64,000 nt of DNA from Numida meleagris. Lineage: Eukaryota; Chordata; Aves; Galliformes; Numididae. The stretch is from contig NC_034421.1 of assembly GCF_002078875.1 (NCBI RefSeq), positions 4,669,800 through 4,733,799 of the forward strand, in the 5' to 3' direction. Positions 45,227 to 59,886 of the stretch are shown here, piece after piece. A program made the translations under genes and the position numbers. The stretch's first letter is position 1. Each line of letters opens with the position of its first letter. Below the pieces are notes generated by a model. That model worked only from the letters and a program-made list of their open reading frames with translations, did no database searches and had not been told where the DNA came from.

Positions 45227-48200
45227 CCCACCCATCCCTCAGGTTGGGCAGCAGAGTGCCTCGGCTCTCATTAGGCTCAGCTGGGCAGAGCTCACCATCT
45301 CCCCCAAGTGCTCTCAGCAATTAAGCTAATTGCATCCCATTGGGTAGCTGATGCTGCTTCTCTGATTCTGCAGGCTTTGGGTTTCTTAGCAGTAGAGAGG
45401 ATGTGAGGCTGTTGCATGCAGGATGGACTAAAACCCTTTAGGCACATTATTGCTCCTTGCTCCTTCTCAGATGCTGCAGCAGCAGCAGAGTGGCCTCCGT
45501 GAAGAGGAGCAGCCGAGACTGGGGTTCGATGGAGCCCCATCACCAGCCTCGTGCCACCTCCTGTCTGGGGCTGAGCGAGGGGTTGGACCCAGTGACTGTT
45601 CCAACTCTGGTTCTGCTGGGGCAGGAGGGAGCTCCAGCGTAGCCTGGCAGCCCGAAACCTCCGAAACAACGCATGAACACTGAACTCCTGCGGAAAAGTC
45701 GTGATTTTCCATGCAGCCATTTGAATTCCCTCTGGTTGCTGCATCTCCAGCAAAAACGCCGCGCAGTTTGCGTCAGGGCAGGCAGACGGTGGGGCTGTCT
45801 GAGCAGAGCTGTGGTCAGGGTTTGGAGCACGATGGCTCAGCGATTAATCCTCCCCCGCGACACCGCCTGGGCGCGGGCACAAGGGAGCATTACCTTGATT
45901 AAAAGCAATGCGTTAATGCAGCGCTCGGTGCCCAGCGGAGCAGATCCCCAGGGTCTCATCCAGCTCCCCCTGGGCAGCAGCTCCCCAGGCCACCGCTGAG
46001 CACCGCGGGGTGATGCCGCTGGGGACGGTCCCTCCTTGCTGGGCAGCCAGCAGGCATTTCCCTCATTAATCCAGCATTCGCTCCGTGGAGAATGCTCGTG
46101 CCCTTTCAAAGCATCTCCTGCTTTGTCACCTGCCTTTTCAGGCACTGCAGACACACAAAAGCTGTTTTGCTCCGTGCGGTGCCTGGGAGCAACACGGATC
46201 TAACGATGCCATCGGTCACCTCTGCTTCTCACCCAGGTGCTCGTCCCACTTCTTCCCAGCCATGTTTCAGCATTTTCGTCTTACAAAAACGAGCCTTGGA
46301 GAAGTTTTTGTCTGTTTGTTTGTTTTCCCATGCTAATATAAATGTGGTGTCCAGATTGTTCCCTCTCCTTGGCCTCATTCAGCCCAGCCCTGCTGCAGTC
46401 TCCTCCCTTCAGGACAGCTCCCGCATCCCTCTCCCCCCGGTGCTGTTCCTGCACCTGCTCTTGTTTGCTTAATACCAGCTATTTTATTACCTTTCTGGAA
46501 AGTTGCTGGGGCCATTTCCCAGCACAGCAAACACTCAGAGCTGCACTGCTCCTGGGGGAGCACCAAGCCGGGGGGGGGGGGTGCACTGCCCTCACCCCAT
46601 GCATCCGGCCCTGTTCCCGGTGTCAGGATGACAAAGGTGAGCTGAGCTGGCAGGAGCAGGCTCAGCACCCAGCAGCTCCCATAATTAATGGCACCGTGAG
46701 CACTTCCCTGCTGGGCCATGAATAAAACATCCCTTCTGAGGACCCAAACTTTGAAAAATCTTTTTTCATTTTTTGCCCTGTTAATTATATTTGATGGGAT
46801 GCTGTGCTCTTATTATTTTCTCCTTCTGCTTAAGCAGGGATGAAAGCTGTTTTGGGGTCCTGATTTCCTATGGATAGGCATGACTACCAGGGAGGCTCCT
46901 CCCTCTGACCCACTCCCACCCCCCTTGCGGTGTCACACCCCACAGGCTGTGGAACACCTAGATTAGTCATGGTATTTTGGGGCATTTCTGGGTCATTCAT
47001 CATCCCAAACCTGGAGAACAGCCTCTCCAGTCCCCTTGCATCCCACAGACATTTGTTCTAACCCCCTTTGTCTGCAGGGAGAAGGAAGGGGCTGACGTAA
47101 ACTGTGCAGCTTGGGCACTTGGGATGAGCTCCTGGCCCATGGGCCATCACCACCCTGCAGCTTCTGCTGGGCAAGCAGTTCCCAAGCCATTGGCATGGGG
47201 AACCAAAGCAATTTCTGAGCAGAAGAGAGCTGCTGCGTGCACATATCCAAGGCTCTGAGCATCTCTCTTGGTAAAGGTGAAATTCCACTCCCAGCTTGGC
47301 TGGCTCTCATCCAGATGAGCTGCATTAGCAGAGCTTTGCCAGGCCAGGATCAGACCCAAATTCAAGCCCTGCCATCACAGAAGTCTCAACCACCCAAAAT
47401 GCTGCTGTGTGGCCACACTTGGTGCCATCCGGTGAGGGAGGATGGACACTGCCTCGCTGCAAGCAACATGGCACGCAGCATCCCCTCTTGGGGATGGCAA
47501 TGGCCACACGTTGTGTTCCCCAGGGTTTCTGTGAGCTCCTTGGGTAATGATGGGCAGTGCAGGCTGCATAGCCCTGCCCGAGGGGACAGCTGCCCCTGTG
47601 CCTTTATGGGAGATCAGGTCATTTCCTGCCTGAGCATCAAGTGCTTTGCCTCTCACTGGTTCCTCTGCCAGGCAATTTTCTTTCTCTTCTGAAAGCGCTG
47701 GGCTCCATCCAGCTCCAGCCTCCAGCCTCCAGCCAACCTGAGGCTGCAGCCAGCAATCTGCATGCCCAGCCCGGCCGGGGCTAATGTCCTAATGAAGGTC
47801 CCCAAAATACTCAGCTATCAGTGAGGTCTGTAACCCTTAAAGCTTGTGCAAAAGTGCTAGAAGTACTCTCAGTGGGATGAGCTGGCACCCTGGCCACTAG
47901 GAAATGCAGTTGCACGAGCAAAGGATGCTTTACTTGGTGTTTAAGAGGTTGGTCTGCAGAGGAGAGGGACTTCCAGCAGCACAAGTAAAGAGCTAATAAA
48001 GGAAATCCACTCCACCAAGGTGGAGAGGGACTAAGGAGAGGAAAATGAATGAGTAATCTAAACACAGCCACTAACAATCCCCCAGTGCTCTTCAATAAAG
48101 CAGAGATTAAGAGGAGGATTTGCAGCCACGCTGCAGCTGGGCTCAGCTCTGCCACGGGGCTGAATAGCTCCTCTGCAACCTGCACTCCTGGTTCCCTGTC

Positions 48201-48654
48201 TGGGAAGCGGAGGCATCCTTGATTTCCCATTAAAAGCTTAATTTGGTGATCGCTGCAAAACACTGCAGAGATTTGGTGCTATTGGGTCCTAGTGCCACAG
48301 ATCAGCCCCAGTCTCACTGTGCACTGGGGGCTGTGGGGCTTCTGGTGCCCACATCCCCATGCCCACTGCCACCAAAAGGGGCCTCCCGCCTTCCTGCATG
48401 CTCAAAGCACCTCCTGTCGACTCCTGGGGTGGAAGCAGCCTTCCCACAGTGGTACCAGGAGGCAGAAGCCTTCCCGAGCCCTCCAGGCACATCCCCAATA
48501 CAAATAATGAAGAGGAATTTGCACTGGCCAACAAAGATGTAACCGGAGCAATCCCAGCGGGAGCATATTTCTGTAAGCAGGGGCTATATGAGAAAGGGCA
48601 GGAAACCTGACACGTTGCAAATCACTCTCCTGCCACTTGCTGTAGTCTAGAAAT

Positions 48655-48860
48655 GCTCTATTAAAAATAACGCCGGCCTCGGCTGCCGGCAGCACAGCAG
48701 AACCCAGGCCAGGGCCGAGGGCAGCTCAGGTTCGGGGCTGGCTGCCAGGTGGATGGAAAAGGCTCTGAGGTTTATGACTGATAAGAGCAGCACTGCTCTG
48801 CGGTGATTTATAAACACGGAGCTGCCTGTGACATCCATCACTGCAGAGCGCACGTGGCGG
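48655..48860. promoter_or_regulatory. Candidate muscle/heart-type regulatory cluster
   Basis: Within about 200 bases there are a MEF2-like TTAAAAATAA (48661-48670), an E-box CAGGTG (48746-48751), a GATA site TGATAA (48779-48784), a 7-bp inverted repeat AGAGCAG/CTGCTCT (48784-48799) and an E-box CACGTG (48851-48856), in locally CpG-enriched sequence. It lies about 13 kb upstream of the CpG-island promoter. Function is inferred. Confidence 0.3.
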
Positions 48861-51800
48861 GGGGAGATGCTGCCCCGGAGGGCTTGGCTGGGCCGGAGGG
48901 AGGGGAATGGGCGCAGGATGCAGTGAGGTCAGAGCATTGGAAAATATCAGCTAACAGCAATGCGGCCGAAAAATGAGGGTCTGGGGAAAGGGGAACTCTG
49001 GCAATGCAGCACAGAGCAAGCAAATAACCAGAGGGAGGGCAAAAATCTTCAAGGGTGTTGAAGCATTTCCGTGCTTCTAAAAGGAGCGTGCTTCTTGGGA
49101 AGCACAGGTACCTGTTTGCTTTGACATTTTCCAGGTGAGACCTTTGCCACGTTTTAGCATTTTCCATTTTCAAACACAGCTGCTCTGGTCGTGGAGGCGA
49201 GAAACCCCCGGAGAGGAGCGGGAACCTCCCCTCCTCCCCAGCTCCATTGGGGTCCTACCACCACCAGACCCATTTTGCCACATCAGAGCCAAAGCCCATG
49301 GACCTCCCCGCCCTGAGCACAGGTTGGGAGGTGCCAGGTGTCCCCTGACTGTGGGACAACCAAGGTGCCCCCACCCCAGCACCCCACTGCATAGCACGCC
49401 TCAGTTTGTTCAAATAAAGCCCCATCTGCGCAGATTATTTACAGGAGGATGTTTGCTCTGCAGCAGAAGCTGATTTGGTCATGAAAGTTTAAACAGGACA
49501 GAGAAGGGACACTGAGCAGGGTGTCCTGGAGACGGGACACAGCCCCATGGATCCTTCCTTGAGTCAGATCCCCATAACAGCACCCCTCAACTTGAGCTCC
49601 CCAGCAACGCAAGCATCTTGTTAGCATTGACGCAGTCACTGGGATCCGCAGAGAGCCACTGGCCCCTGGACAACCTGCCCTGCAGGTTTGAGGAGATGCA
49701 AGGTGACTTGCCCATACACAGAGCAAAAATCTCTGTCGGCCACTGAAAGTCCAGGTGGTCCCATCAGAAATAACCTTATATGTGCTGTGAACAGTACCAG
49801 AGACAGGCACAGCAGAGCTGCATGTGAGCTGGGGAAGGAGCAGAGCGATGGAAACCCTCCGTAGAAATGCTTGCCCCAAAGCAGGTGACTTATTGCTCAG
49901 CCAAGAAATAAAATCTCTGCTCAGAGATTGAACCAGGAAACCACCCCACATCCCTACAGGCACCGAGATAACCCCCAGGCCATTCTTCCTTCCCTGTTGA
50001 AGGCAGATAAGGAGCCCAGCCCTGGAGGAAAACACCTTGATAAAACTCCTTCCAGCCCTCCTAGGTTCCACAGCAGATGGTCAGTTGTCCCCTCTAATGC
50101 TGTAATATGTTCCTGTCCCCCTGGCAGGACATAGGCTGCTGGGGGTCACTTCTGGGGATGCCCATACACCCCTTCCTGGCAGACAAAGAGCCTTCCTCCA
50201 TCACTGTGGCTGATCAAGCATGGCCACAGCTGCCATACATTTACCCATCCCGCCCGAACTCACCCAGCTCCTCCTTTCTCCACCCTTTGGAGACAGACCT
50301 TGGAGCTCTCTTCTTGCTCCCACCCCCAAAGCACCACTGGAGAAGATCTCACCTCACTGTTCTCCGACCACTGCTTGTTCTCCCCTCCCTCAGGTGAGGC
50401 TGAGGAGCAGGGTTAGCAGCTCAGTGCTCTCCCAGGGATGGATGAAGAGCAGAGAAAGGGTTGGTGAAGCAGGAGAACCTGCATTCAAGCTTGCTCAACT
50501 GCTGGTTAGTGGCTCCATGGCACCACCTTCCCCTGCGCACCCGGACAGACATGTTCTGAGCAAGGCAAGGCTGCTGGTGGGCAGGGAGTGGAGGGAGGCT
50601 CTCCTACTCTGGAGAGAACAACTCAAACCTGCCTGTCCCGGTGATGGCAGATTTGCCGGGTGACAAGGAGAAGCCACCCAGGCCTGTCCCTCCACAGAGC
50701 TCCTCTGTGCCCACGGCCAGTTCTCACAGCTGGGTGCCAGATAGAGCTGCTGTGCTTTGGCATATCGACACCCACACCCCGCAACCTGCCTCCCCTGGAG
50801 AGCCTGCCTCAGACAGCTCCTTTCTCTGTCAGCAGAAGGTAACTCAGATGGAAAGCATCCATACATGTGTCATGAAACCAGAGCCTGCTTCCTCCTGCCA
50901 CCACCTGCACCGCAAGATGAGTGGCGTGGCCAGTGCTGGCCATGGGGCTCCGTCATGCTTCTGGTGGCCAGGGGCACCTTTCTGTCACACCTCTGGGTGG
51001 CCCTGGCACATCCCTCATGGTGTGGCCATGGGGTGGAGGAGATCCCATGGACATGGCAAGAGCCATCACGTCATGGACTGTAGGACACCTACAGGAGGAT
51101 GTTTAGGATCTCTGAGGGTAACAAGGGGCACCCCATTATTATAATAATGTTTTCTCATGATTTTCTCCCAGAGCATGAGTTTTGGGCAGCACAAGTGATT
51201 GTCCTTCAGGATCTTCTTCCTACAGTACCAACCATCAACATATGGATGTTCATCTTGAGGAAAGAGGGCTGGCAAGAAGAGCAAACAGAAGACAACAGGG
51301 TTGATCCCAGGGTCCTCCTCCATCTGCTGGCATCTTTGGAGCCCTGAGACCCGGCAGTGACCCCAAGTACATCCACTCCCTCCACATCACAGCAATGATG
51401 CTTTTGGGGGCCTTCATCCAAACCAAAGGGCTTGGGGCACAGAGGGCGCTCATGTGTGTGGGTCAGCACAGCGCGGGGCAGCAGCCCCCATTAGCTGTAC
51501 CTTCCAGCATACACCTGGGATATTAAGTGGGGAAGTGCTGATTTTGCAAGGAGCTCTGACAGCCTGGGAGAAGCAAAACCATGCTTGGGAGAGATGCAGT
51601 TCAGACCAAGCCAGGAAGCATTTCTTGCCAGCCACGAATGGAGGAAGGAAAGGAGGAGAACCAGGTGAGCCAGGGATGGAGCACCATCTGCTGCCTGTCT
51701 TTGTGGGACGCTGGCCAGATTGTGCAGCCCTGGAGCAGAGTCCTCTCATTTGCACTCACGCGATGCTGTCTGGTGAATCCAAAAGGCTGTGGGATTGGTA

Positions 51801-54800
51801 TGAAAGTCTCCTCAGGACCCTGAGCTCATGGACGCTCATGAACCACATGCATCACCTGGGTTGGAGGTGACCACTGAGGACATCACTGTTATTTGCAGCC
51901 AAAACATGGAGAGAGGCAGGAAGACCCCGGCCATAGGATGCATTGCCAGCAGACCATGTCCTGGGCTCTCATTTCCTGGCTCCCCATCTTTGATTCCTAA
52001 GCTGAATCTTTCCCCTGCCTTAGAACTGAGTTCATTGTGTGCTGGATGTGCCCCCTTCATCTCCACCCAACAGCTTGTTGTGTTCTTCCATGGATCTTTC
52101 CTTCTTGAAGGCTTGGCTTCTCCACTCTTTGCCAGCCAGACCCCACTGCCGAGGCCCAGGGCCTTCCTTCCCACCTCATCCTCCAGCCTCCTCCATGCTG
52201 AAGCATTTGAGTTTTGCTCCGTCCAATGCTGAAGGAGCAGCTGGGAGCACAGCGTGTAGCACGGCGAGGCCAGCAGCACGGCTTGCCAAGAGATCAGAGG
52301 GGAAAAAGGTTGCATAGGAGGAGCTGGCCTTTGCAATCTAGTTCACTTCATGCCTCCCTCCCGACCACGCGGTGCCCTCAGCCAAACGTCATTAGAGGTC
52401 TGTCCACATGCTGATCACCTCATTTGCCTTCAAAGCTGGAGCGAGATCTCTCTCAGTGAGGGATCAAATCAATCTCTATCCCCAGTCCAGTCTTCAGTGT
52501 TCGGTCTGGCTCCAAGGCTTCATGTCTGCAGGGTTTGGAGAGGTCTTGTGTCCCTCTCATCCAGCAGTGAACAGAAGCAAATACGGCGACGCGGTGTGGC
52601 TGCAGGAAAGCAAACAGCTTCATCCGGGACAGCCAGTGGTGGGAGATGAGAAGTGACTTAATTACAGTAAGTCCCTTTGCAGCAAAACTGCCAGGTGCTA
52701 AAAGACTTTTTAATTTAGCAGAGAAAGGCAGATCACTGCCAAGCATCTGGAAACAGAACCCAGAGAAAATCCAATTAAAAATCAGGTGTTGCTGCAATTG
52801 GAACAAGCTACAGAATGATGGATTATTCATTTCAGGTTGTCTTGAAGCCAAGAGAAGGGGGAATCTACTGGATCCTTCCAGCACTGTACTTGTTGTAATG
52901 TACACTCCTACCCAGGCTCCGGGAGCAGGCTGATTTCATGGCAAAGGCATGGCCAGGAGGTTGCCCAGTGCAAGGTTCCCATCCATCATTGGAGGATGAC
53001 CCACAAGCCCCGCTAGGTGAGTTGTGCTGCCTCGTGCTCGGAGGCATTAATAACCCAGAACTAGCAGCCAACTCCATGGAAACCAACTGGTAGTCGGTGA
53101 CAAGTTCTCCTGTTGCTATAGGAACTAGGCCCAAACAAATAAAAATTACCTATAATTTTTCCTCCCCAAAGTTCTCCCACATCACATTTCCATAGCAACT
53201 AATTAGCTCATTAGTGATCTGAACCACACCAGTGGACTGGCAGCAGTGCCCTGCTGCCTCTCGCCAAGAAGCCCTTAGGACAGCATGTGCCAGCTTCAAG
53301 GGAAAGGCTTGGGCAGAAGGAGGTGGTGTTCCAGGCCGGATTTCTGCATGCCTACCCCGTGACACCTCCGGCACAAATGGCACTTGAAGCCTTCTGTCTC
53401 CAGTGGTCACCTCATGCTCCAGTTTCTCAACCTCACTGTTTCCTTTCCAGAGTCCCCAGGTTTCCTTCAGCCCCAGCTCTGGGCTGCGTGGAGCCTTGGC
53501 AACATCCTCCCGTCTTTCTGGCCACCACACTCAGATCTCTTGGCTTACTGCCGGCTTCTGCAATATCTTCGCTGGCAGTGTCCGTGCAGGGGTTCTCTCC
53601 TCTCGTTTCCTCTCTGATCTCACAAGCACATCCCTCCCTCCTCTGGCAGCTCAGTGTAATGGGTCTCTTCCTGTATTTTTTAGCTGTTTCCACCCAAATC
53701 CTAATAGCAGTGGGAAGCCACTGCTCACCTGTGCATGGCCAAGCCAGTGCCAACCACTCCAGTCTGAAGTAGCCATGGATGCCGTTGCCACCTTCACAGA
53801 CAAGGAAATATCACGGCTTTGCACAGTTAGGGCCAGCAGGATGCACTAGAGCCCTCTCTGGATTGCAATACACCCTGGGTACAACACAAGACCAATGGAC
53901 TCATTGCATTGTTCCAGCTCAGGTGGGCAGCTCCAGGTCACAGGAGACGGTGAAAGCAGAGGAACTGGGTGCTAAAAGTCACCCAGGAAGAAAATGTTAA
54001 ACAAAAAAAATAGGTAGAAGACTGCAGTGGTAGAATTGCTGCTGACAGGTATTGGTGTAAATACCATGAGCAAGAGCATTCCAGGAGATTAGTTATACTA
54101 AAGCACAGTTGCAAACCCACAGAGAGGAGGTGGCACCCTCAATTAGTGTCAGAAACTGGAAAGCAAAGACCAGCTCTGATTGCCTCCACCGTGGTAGAAA
54201 TCTGCTGAAACCTGGAATCCCCCAACTGCAGCCGCACGGAAACAGGGCTCAGGGCTTCTTGGTTGTGTTTCCAACGATTTGAATATTTTGACACTTCTCA
54301 AGGAGTAAGCTGTGAAAAGGTATGAAAGGGAAAAGGAAACAATCAGCAATAAAAGGCAAGCAGCTGAAAGCCTGTGAAAATAGCAACACTGAGCCTCAGT
54401 CCAGAGCCTTAAATACAAAATGAGATTAAAAGGAAAAAAAAAAAAAAAGAAGTCAGATGAATTCAAGGGAGAGTTTTCTTTTCCTCCCCTTTTGGCCCAG
54501 GCCTTTGGGCAGGCACCGCTCCTCAGCACTGCAGAGCTCCAGGAGGGGAGCAGTGCCCCAGGGGACCCAAGACCTGCAGAAACGCTCTTTCCTTCTCCCA
54601 TTCCCTTTGTTTTTGCCATTCTCTTGTTTCCCAGAGTCTCAATTATTCACAGGGAGAACAGCCGAGTACTCCTCTCTTGAGAGTCTGGGAAGTGTACAGA
54701 GCTGCCGGGCTTTCAGGTGTCCCTCCAGCATGACGATTAGCAAACTGCTCCCAAGGGTGACATGAGCAGGTGTCCTCAGGGACAACTTGGCTGCTCAGGA

Positions 54801-54978
54801 GCTGGGGACTTAGCTAAAATTTGTTTCTGAGACTTTGGGCAGAGCTGGTTGTGCTGAACGTTCCTCCCTAACCCCTCTCATCAATCATTGATGAGTCGGT
54901 GTAAACAAGAGATCTGAGGGTTGGTTTCATCAAAGGCAAGAAGAATCACTCTAATTTTCATGGGTTGGATATCACCTG

Positions 54979-55044
54979 ATCATGGAATCATCCAACCATA
55001 GAATCATTAAGGTCGGAAAAGCCCTCTCAGATCCCCGAGACCCC
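54979..55044 (-). mobile_element. CR1 LINE 3'-end fragment
   Basis: The plus strand reads 'atcatggaatcatccaacca' then 'tagaatcattaaggtcggaa', followed by 'aagccctctcagatcc', the complement of a CR1 3' end with a partly duplicated tail. The element is truncated shortly after. Confidence 0.85.
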
Positions 55045-58000
55045 GAGATGTGATCAAAGCCACAACACAATAAGCTTCAAATGGATTGAAAGGTGAGGGT
55101 TTGGAGGAGGATGGCTCGGTGGGACAGCAGGGTGGGTTCCATGGTGTGGTCACCTATGGGTGATGGAGATGGATGGGGCCGGGCATCGCGGGCAGATCGC
55201 ACCCCCCCTCATGGAGGATCCCAGATGGGGTAACGTGAGCCCAGCTTGCCCTGAGATGCTTTTAATTCTTTCTCATCTCCTGAAATCAAATAAAAATCTG
55301 AAGGAGAAACTTTGTCATCCGAGCAACGGCGGTGAAAAAACACATGCCTGGAGATGAAAGGGAATTGTAGATGGGTATTTCATCTCCTGCTCTTGTAATG
55401 AACGTGGGAACAAAAAAAGAAAGAAGCAAACAAAAAATCCCAGACGTGGTTAATGAGCTTTGCATTTCAGTGCAGCACTGATGTCACCACTCAGGTTGGT
55501 GATGCTTGTGCCGGGCGGTGGGCAAGTGTCTGGTCACGGGGAATAGCAGCAGTGTTTACCAAATAACACATGCGTTTTGTGAAGAAGAAGTTTGTTAAAT
55601 ATTTTAGTGCATCCAGTCTCCTCTTCCCCGCCCATCTACGGACTTACAAAATGCTTTGCATTTTTATTTTAGCATGCACTAGATTTATTTAAAAATAGCA
55701 TCACCAGCACTGGAAACAGCCCACTTGCTTTTCATCTAGATCTTTGCATTGAATCAGTGAATCCAAAATTAAACAAGGTTAGGTGAACTAAATCTATACA
55801 AGGACCTATTTGCTGATCAATACAGCAACAGATGCCTGGGACTTCTTTGCCATGTGAAATACGAGGACTTGTGAGAGAGAGATTGCTTTTGTTATTACAT
55901 TAGAAAAATCAGATTTAATCTCCACACATTAAAAAAAAAAATGTTTGTTGAAGAGATGCTTTGCCCTAAATAATTGATGCTGGTTGTATAGTACCCAGGA
56001 GAGAGAAGTCTCCCTTCTTCCATTCCTAATGAGTTGGAAAAAGACCTCAAATATTTTTCTTGGATTCGGTTTCATCGGTGCACGGAGCTGAAACTCTGCC
56101 TGGATCTGAGAGTTTGGCTCCTCCATCACAAAGAGGACCACAGCACACTGCTCTGGGAGGGAGAGGGGCTTCAGCACATCTGGGGTCAAACCCACAGCCC
56201 TGCAGGGAGCACCGAGCCTTGAGGTGTGAGGGACAGTGATGGGGACCAAGGAGCCAGTGCCCATAGGAGAGAGGGAAGAAGCCAACCCAGCATGGGTTGC
56301 CATGGGGCTGGGCAGGAGGCGTTTGGGAAAAAAAGGTGGTTGGACTCTTAGCCCGCCTTGGGGACAACATCTGGGGCTTGGTGCCATGCCCAGCTGGGTC
56401 CCTTTCCCACAAGCACGCTGCAAAATCTGATCCATCAAGTGCTGTACCTGTTTTGCTCTGAATAAATCTGCATATCAGACGCTTCCATGAATGAAAAATG
56501 CATGCACCGGTAAATCAGAGGTGAAATAACACATCAGTTGTCAGCGCTATTTTATTTTTTTTTCCCCACGAGTTTCATTAAAAGAGATGCATCGTCTGAT
56601 AAAGGTAACAGCGAGGGCGGTCCTCAGCCTGCATCGCTTCAGCAGAAGTGTGGGGTCCCTTGTCCTTCTTTTGGGGGACCAACCTGGGAGCTGAGCAGGA
56701 CAGGTGACAGCAGTGCTCCTGCCTGTGCTGTCCCCATCCTGTCCCCATGCCGCCAGCATTTGGGTTACCAGCAACACACGCACATGAGCATGCTGCAAAG
56801 AGGCAACAGCTGCTTCTCACTGGCCCAGATTGGGATTTTAATTAAGGAGAAGATTTGGGGGAATAAAGGGGAAAATCATTCTGAAAGCTTTAATTAAAGA
56901 AGCCCAGGGCGAGGCAGGGCGATGGGAAGGGATGCATCCTGCTGTGGCTGGGGAGGGTGAACCCTGACCCCATTGGGATGCTCAGTGCTGAGGGAACGGA
57001 GCAACCCCTGTGCACTCCCCGGATCCAGCTGCCACAGACCCCCATTGAGACCCAAAGGTAGAGCGAGTGCAAGCTCCCGCCTGGTTAAAAATACATCAAA
57101 ACCCAAATTCCTATCAATTTGGTACTGATATATGGCACAGTGCAGCTGGGAATGGTGGGGGTTCCCATGGTGCACGATGCGAAGGGTGCTGGGACTTCGG
57201 GAAAGCTTCGCTTCCATGCCACACTGCCCAGAGCAGCAGTGGGGCTGGGGTGGGTGCTATGCCCAGGATGGGGGCACTCATTGTGGTAGGGGTTAATGCT
57301 GGTTCAACAAAAGCCCCCAGAGAAGCAGAAATGATCAGTAACCCTGGGTGTGAAATGCCATATCAAAGCCATGCGGGCTGGTTGGAAGCGGGGCTTGCAA
57401 ATGCTGCAAGGAGGAAGCGCTGCCTGGTGAGCTGTCTTCGCTGTGTTTTGTTTGGAAATGCGGTTCCTGCTCGCAGCGGGGCTGGCAGCACGCTGTTCCT
57501 CAGCAGAAGCGCTGCTCTGAGCACACGCTCAGTGGGCAGCAACGTGCCTCCAACCCGCGCTTCTGCTCCGTTTCTTTGGTAGAAAGGAGTGAGAGGAACA
57601 CGGCTGAACCCAGCCCCTGCCACAGAGTTGTGAGCACGGTGTCAGGAACTCAGCTGGATGAAACTCCTGCGGCACAAAGACCCCACAAAATGTGTTTCCA
57701 AAGGACAAGAGCCTGCCTTCATCAGAAGCCACAGCCAAAAGAGAGGGGATCAGACCCCATCCTGACACCCAGAACTGGAGTTGCATCCTTGGGTGTGCGA
57801 GATGCAGCCACCTGCCCGGGGCCAGGGGTTCTCTGTCACCAGTAAATGGGGTTTAGGGGAGAAAGTGCCCCTTCAGTCCCTTAGGAGCCACCAGCACCCC
57901 ATCACCCCCTGCTTGCTCCAGGCTCGCCAGACCTCTGGTGTGCACGCAGAAAGCTGGTGGGCCCCAGGACCTAAATAAAGACAGGGAGAAGATTCTGGTG

Positions 58001-59886
58001 CTGCTGTTTTAAAGCCATTTTCCTTCTCCCTGGCAAATTTGCCGTTGCACAGCTCCGGCTCATTCCTCAGCATTGAGGCCATGCGGACCTGTTGTGAGCA
58101 GGGATGCTGTGAGGGGGCTTTGTTGAGGGTCGTTGCAACCCAGGGAATTCCAAACCTATTGCATCGCTCCTCTGAGCATTGCACTCTTCAAACCCAGGCT
58201 GCAGCTTTTGCCTCAAGAAATCGTGTACAAAATCTCATTTTCCATAAGAAGAAAGGAGCACGTCACTCTAAAAGTGATATCATCATCCCTGAGCTGGTAC
58301 TAACACTGAGCAAAGCAAAGCTGCTATCAAGGTAACTACTTTGGTTTCATGGAGGTTCCCACCTCCTCCACCCCAAAGCAGCTCCGAGATGCAAATCAAG
58401 TACAAAAGCCACCCGTGCTCCTCCACAGCCCTCTGCCCACGTGCCTGGAAGGCAGCAGCCGGTGCCAGCGCCGCGTGGTGTGTGCAGAAAGGTTAATGTA
58501 TTTGCAATGGCCCGGGGCACTGCCTGGGGCTGGGCAGCCCCAGGCAAAGCCGGAGGGTCCTGCGTGGGAGGTGACCTCCATGGGGACCCCAGCACCTCCC
58601 TGAAGAGCTTGCTTCAATCCTCCATATTTGCAGGCTTTGCACTGTTTCTCCTCCAGCCCCCGCCTTTCCCCCACCCCTGCAAAAGCAGCAGGAACGCAGA
58701 GCCAAGAGGAGGGCTGCACCTGCCGGGCAGGGTGGGAGCTTCAAGCCAACCTCTCCTTACGCTTTGCTTTGGGGTCCTGTGCACCAAGTCACCCTGGTTT
58801 CCCAACACCCCAACATGGGGGATTTGCTGATGCCCCACTGCAAGTCCCAGGGGCGGGCAGCAGAAAGCAGCTCCAGAAATGCACAGGCTTTGAACCCATT
58901 GCCCATGCATGAGCTGGGCTTGCAAACCAGATGGAGAGAAAGGGCTTGGAGGTGCTTCACCCGAGACAGTGGTGAAAATAGTGCAAAACTTGTAAACTCA
59001 TATTTATATATGGCCAATTATCAGGGGGATCACCTGGTGTCCATGGTTAAACCAGAGTCTGCTCACCCCAGAACAAAGCACAAACCTTCTGCATGCAGAG
59101 CAGCACTGGGAGATGCATCCTCCGCAGCTCCCACGAGCAGCACAGCCCTTCCCACCCTGGGCACTTCACTTTGAGCCCATTCCCTCTCGCACCCCAGGGG
59201 CCAGCTGAGATGGTTTCAGAGCCGCTCAGCTGCCTGGCTGGGGTTGGGGAGGGTAATCCATATTGCTGAAGTCTCATTGGTATTCTGCAGTTTCAGCTCA
59301 TTAGCGCTTAGGTGCTAGCAGAGCGGGAGCATTGGAAGTTTCTGGGCCGAGACAGCTATTAGTGGAGGATGGAACGCATCTCGCACAACCCAATGCCCTG
59401 CGTGAAGTCGCTGATTTACGCTATCGATCTTGAACGTGCCCACATGCCGCCTGAACCAAAAAAACCCAACCCTGCCCTAGATACAGCCCCAGCCACCTTC
59501 AGGAAAAAGAAGAGGAAGAAAGAAAAACCGAGCAAAATGAATAACCCAGACAGCTCCCTGCAATCGGCTCTCCAGGAGCGCCGCTGGCTCCAGCTCCCAG
59601 TATGACCAGTGCGGGCTGATGGGGGGACTGGGTGCCCAGCACACCCAGCTCAGCACAGAGCAGGGCCAGATGCCCACCCCCCCACTCCCCCCCCGCTGCC
59701 ACGTGCCCTCTCCTGGGCTGGCTGAGGTGTGATGTGTTGTGCTGTCTCTGCAGAGATGGGCTGTCCTGCTTCAGGCACCGCCTGCTTGCACCCCACCAGG
59801 TGCCTGCAGGGAAGCGAGCGGGCAGAACTAACCTCTTTGTGCTCCTATTTGAGACAAACGGGGGGAAAGAAAATGGAAAAAAAAAA

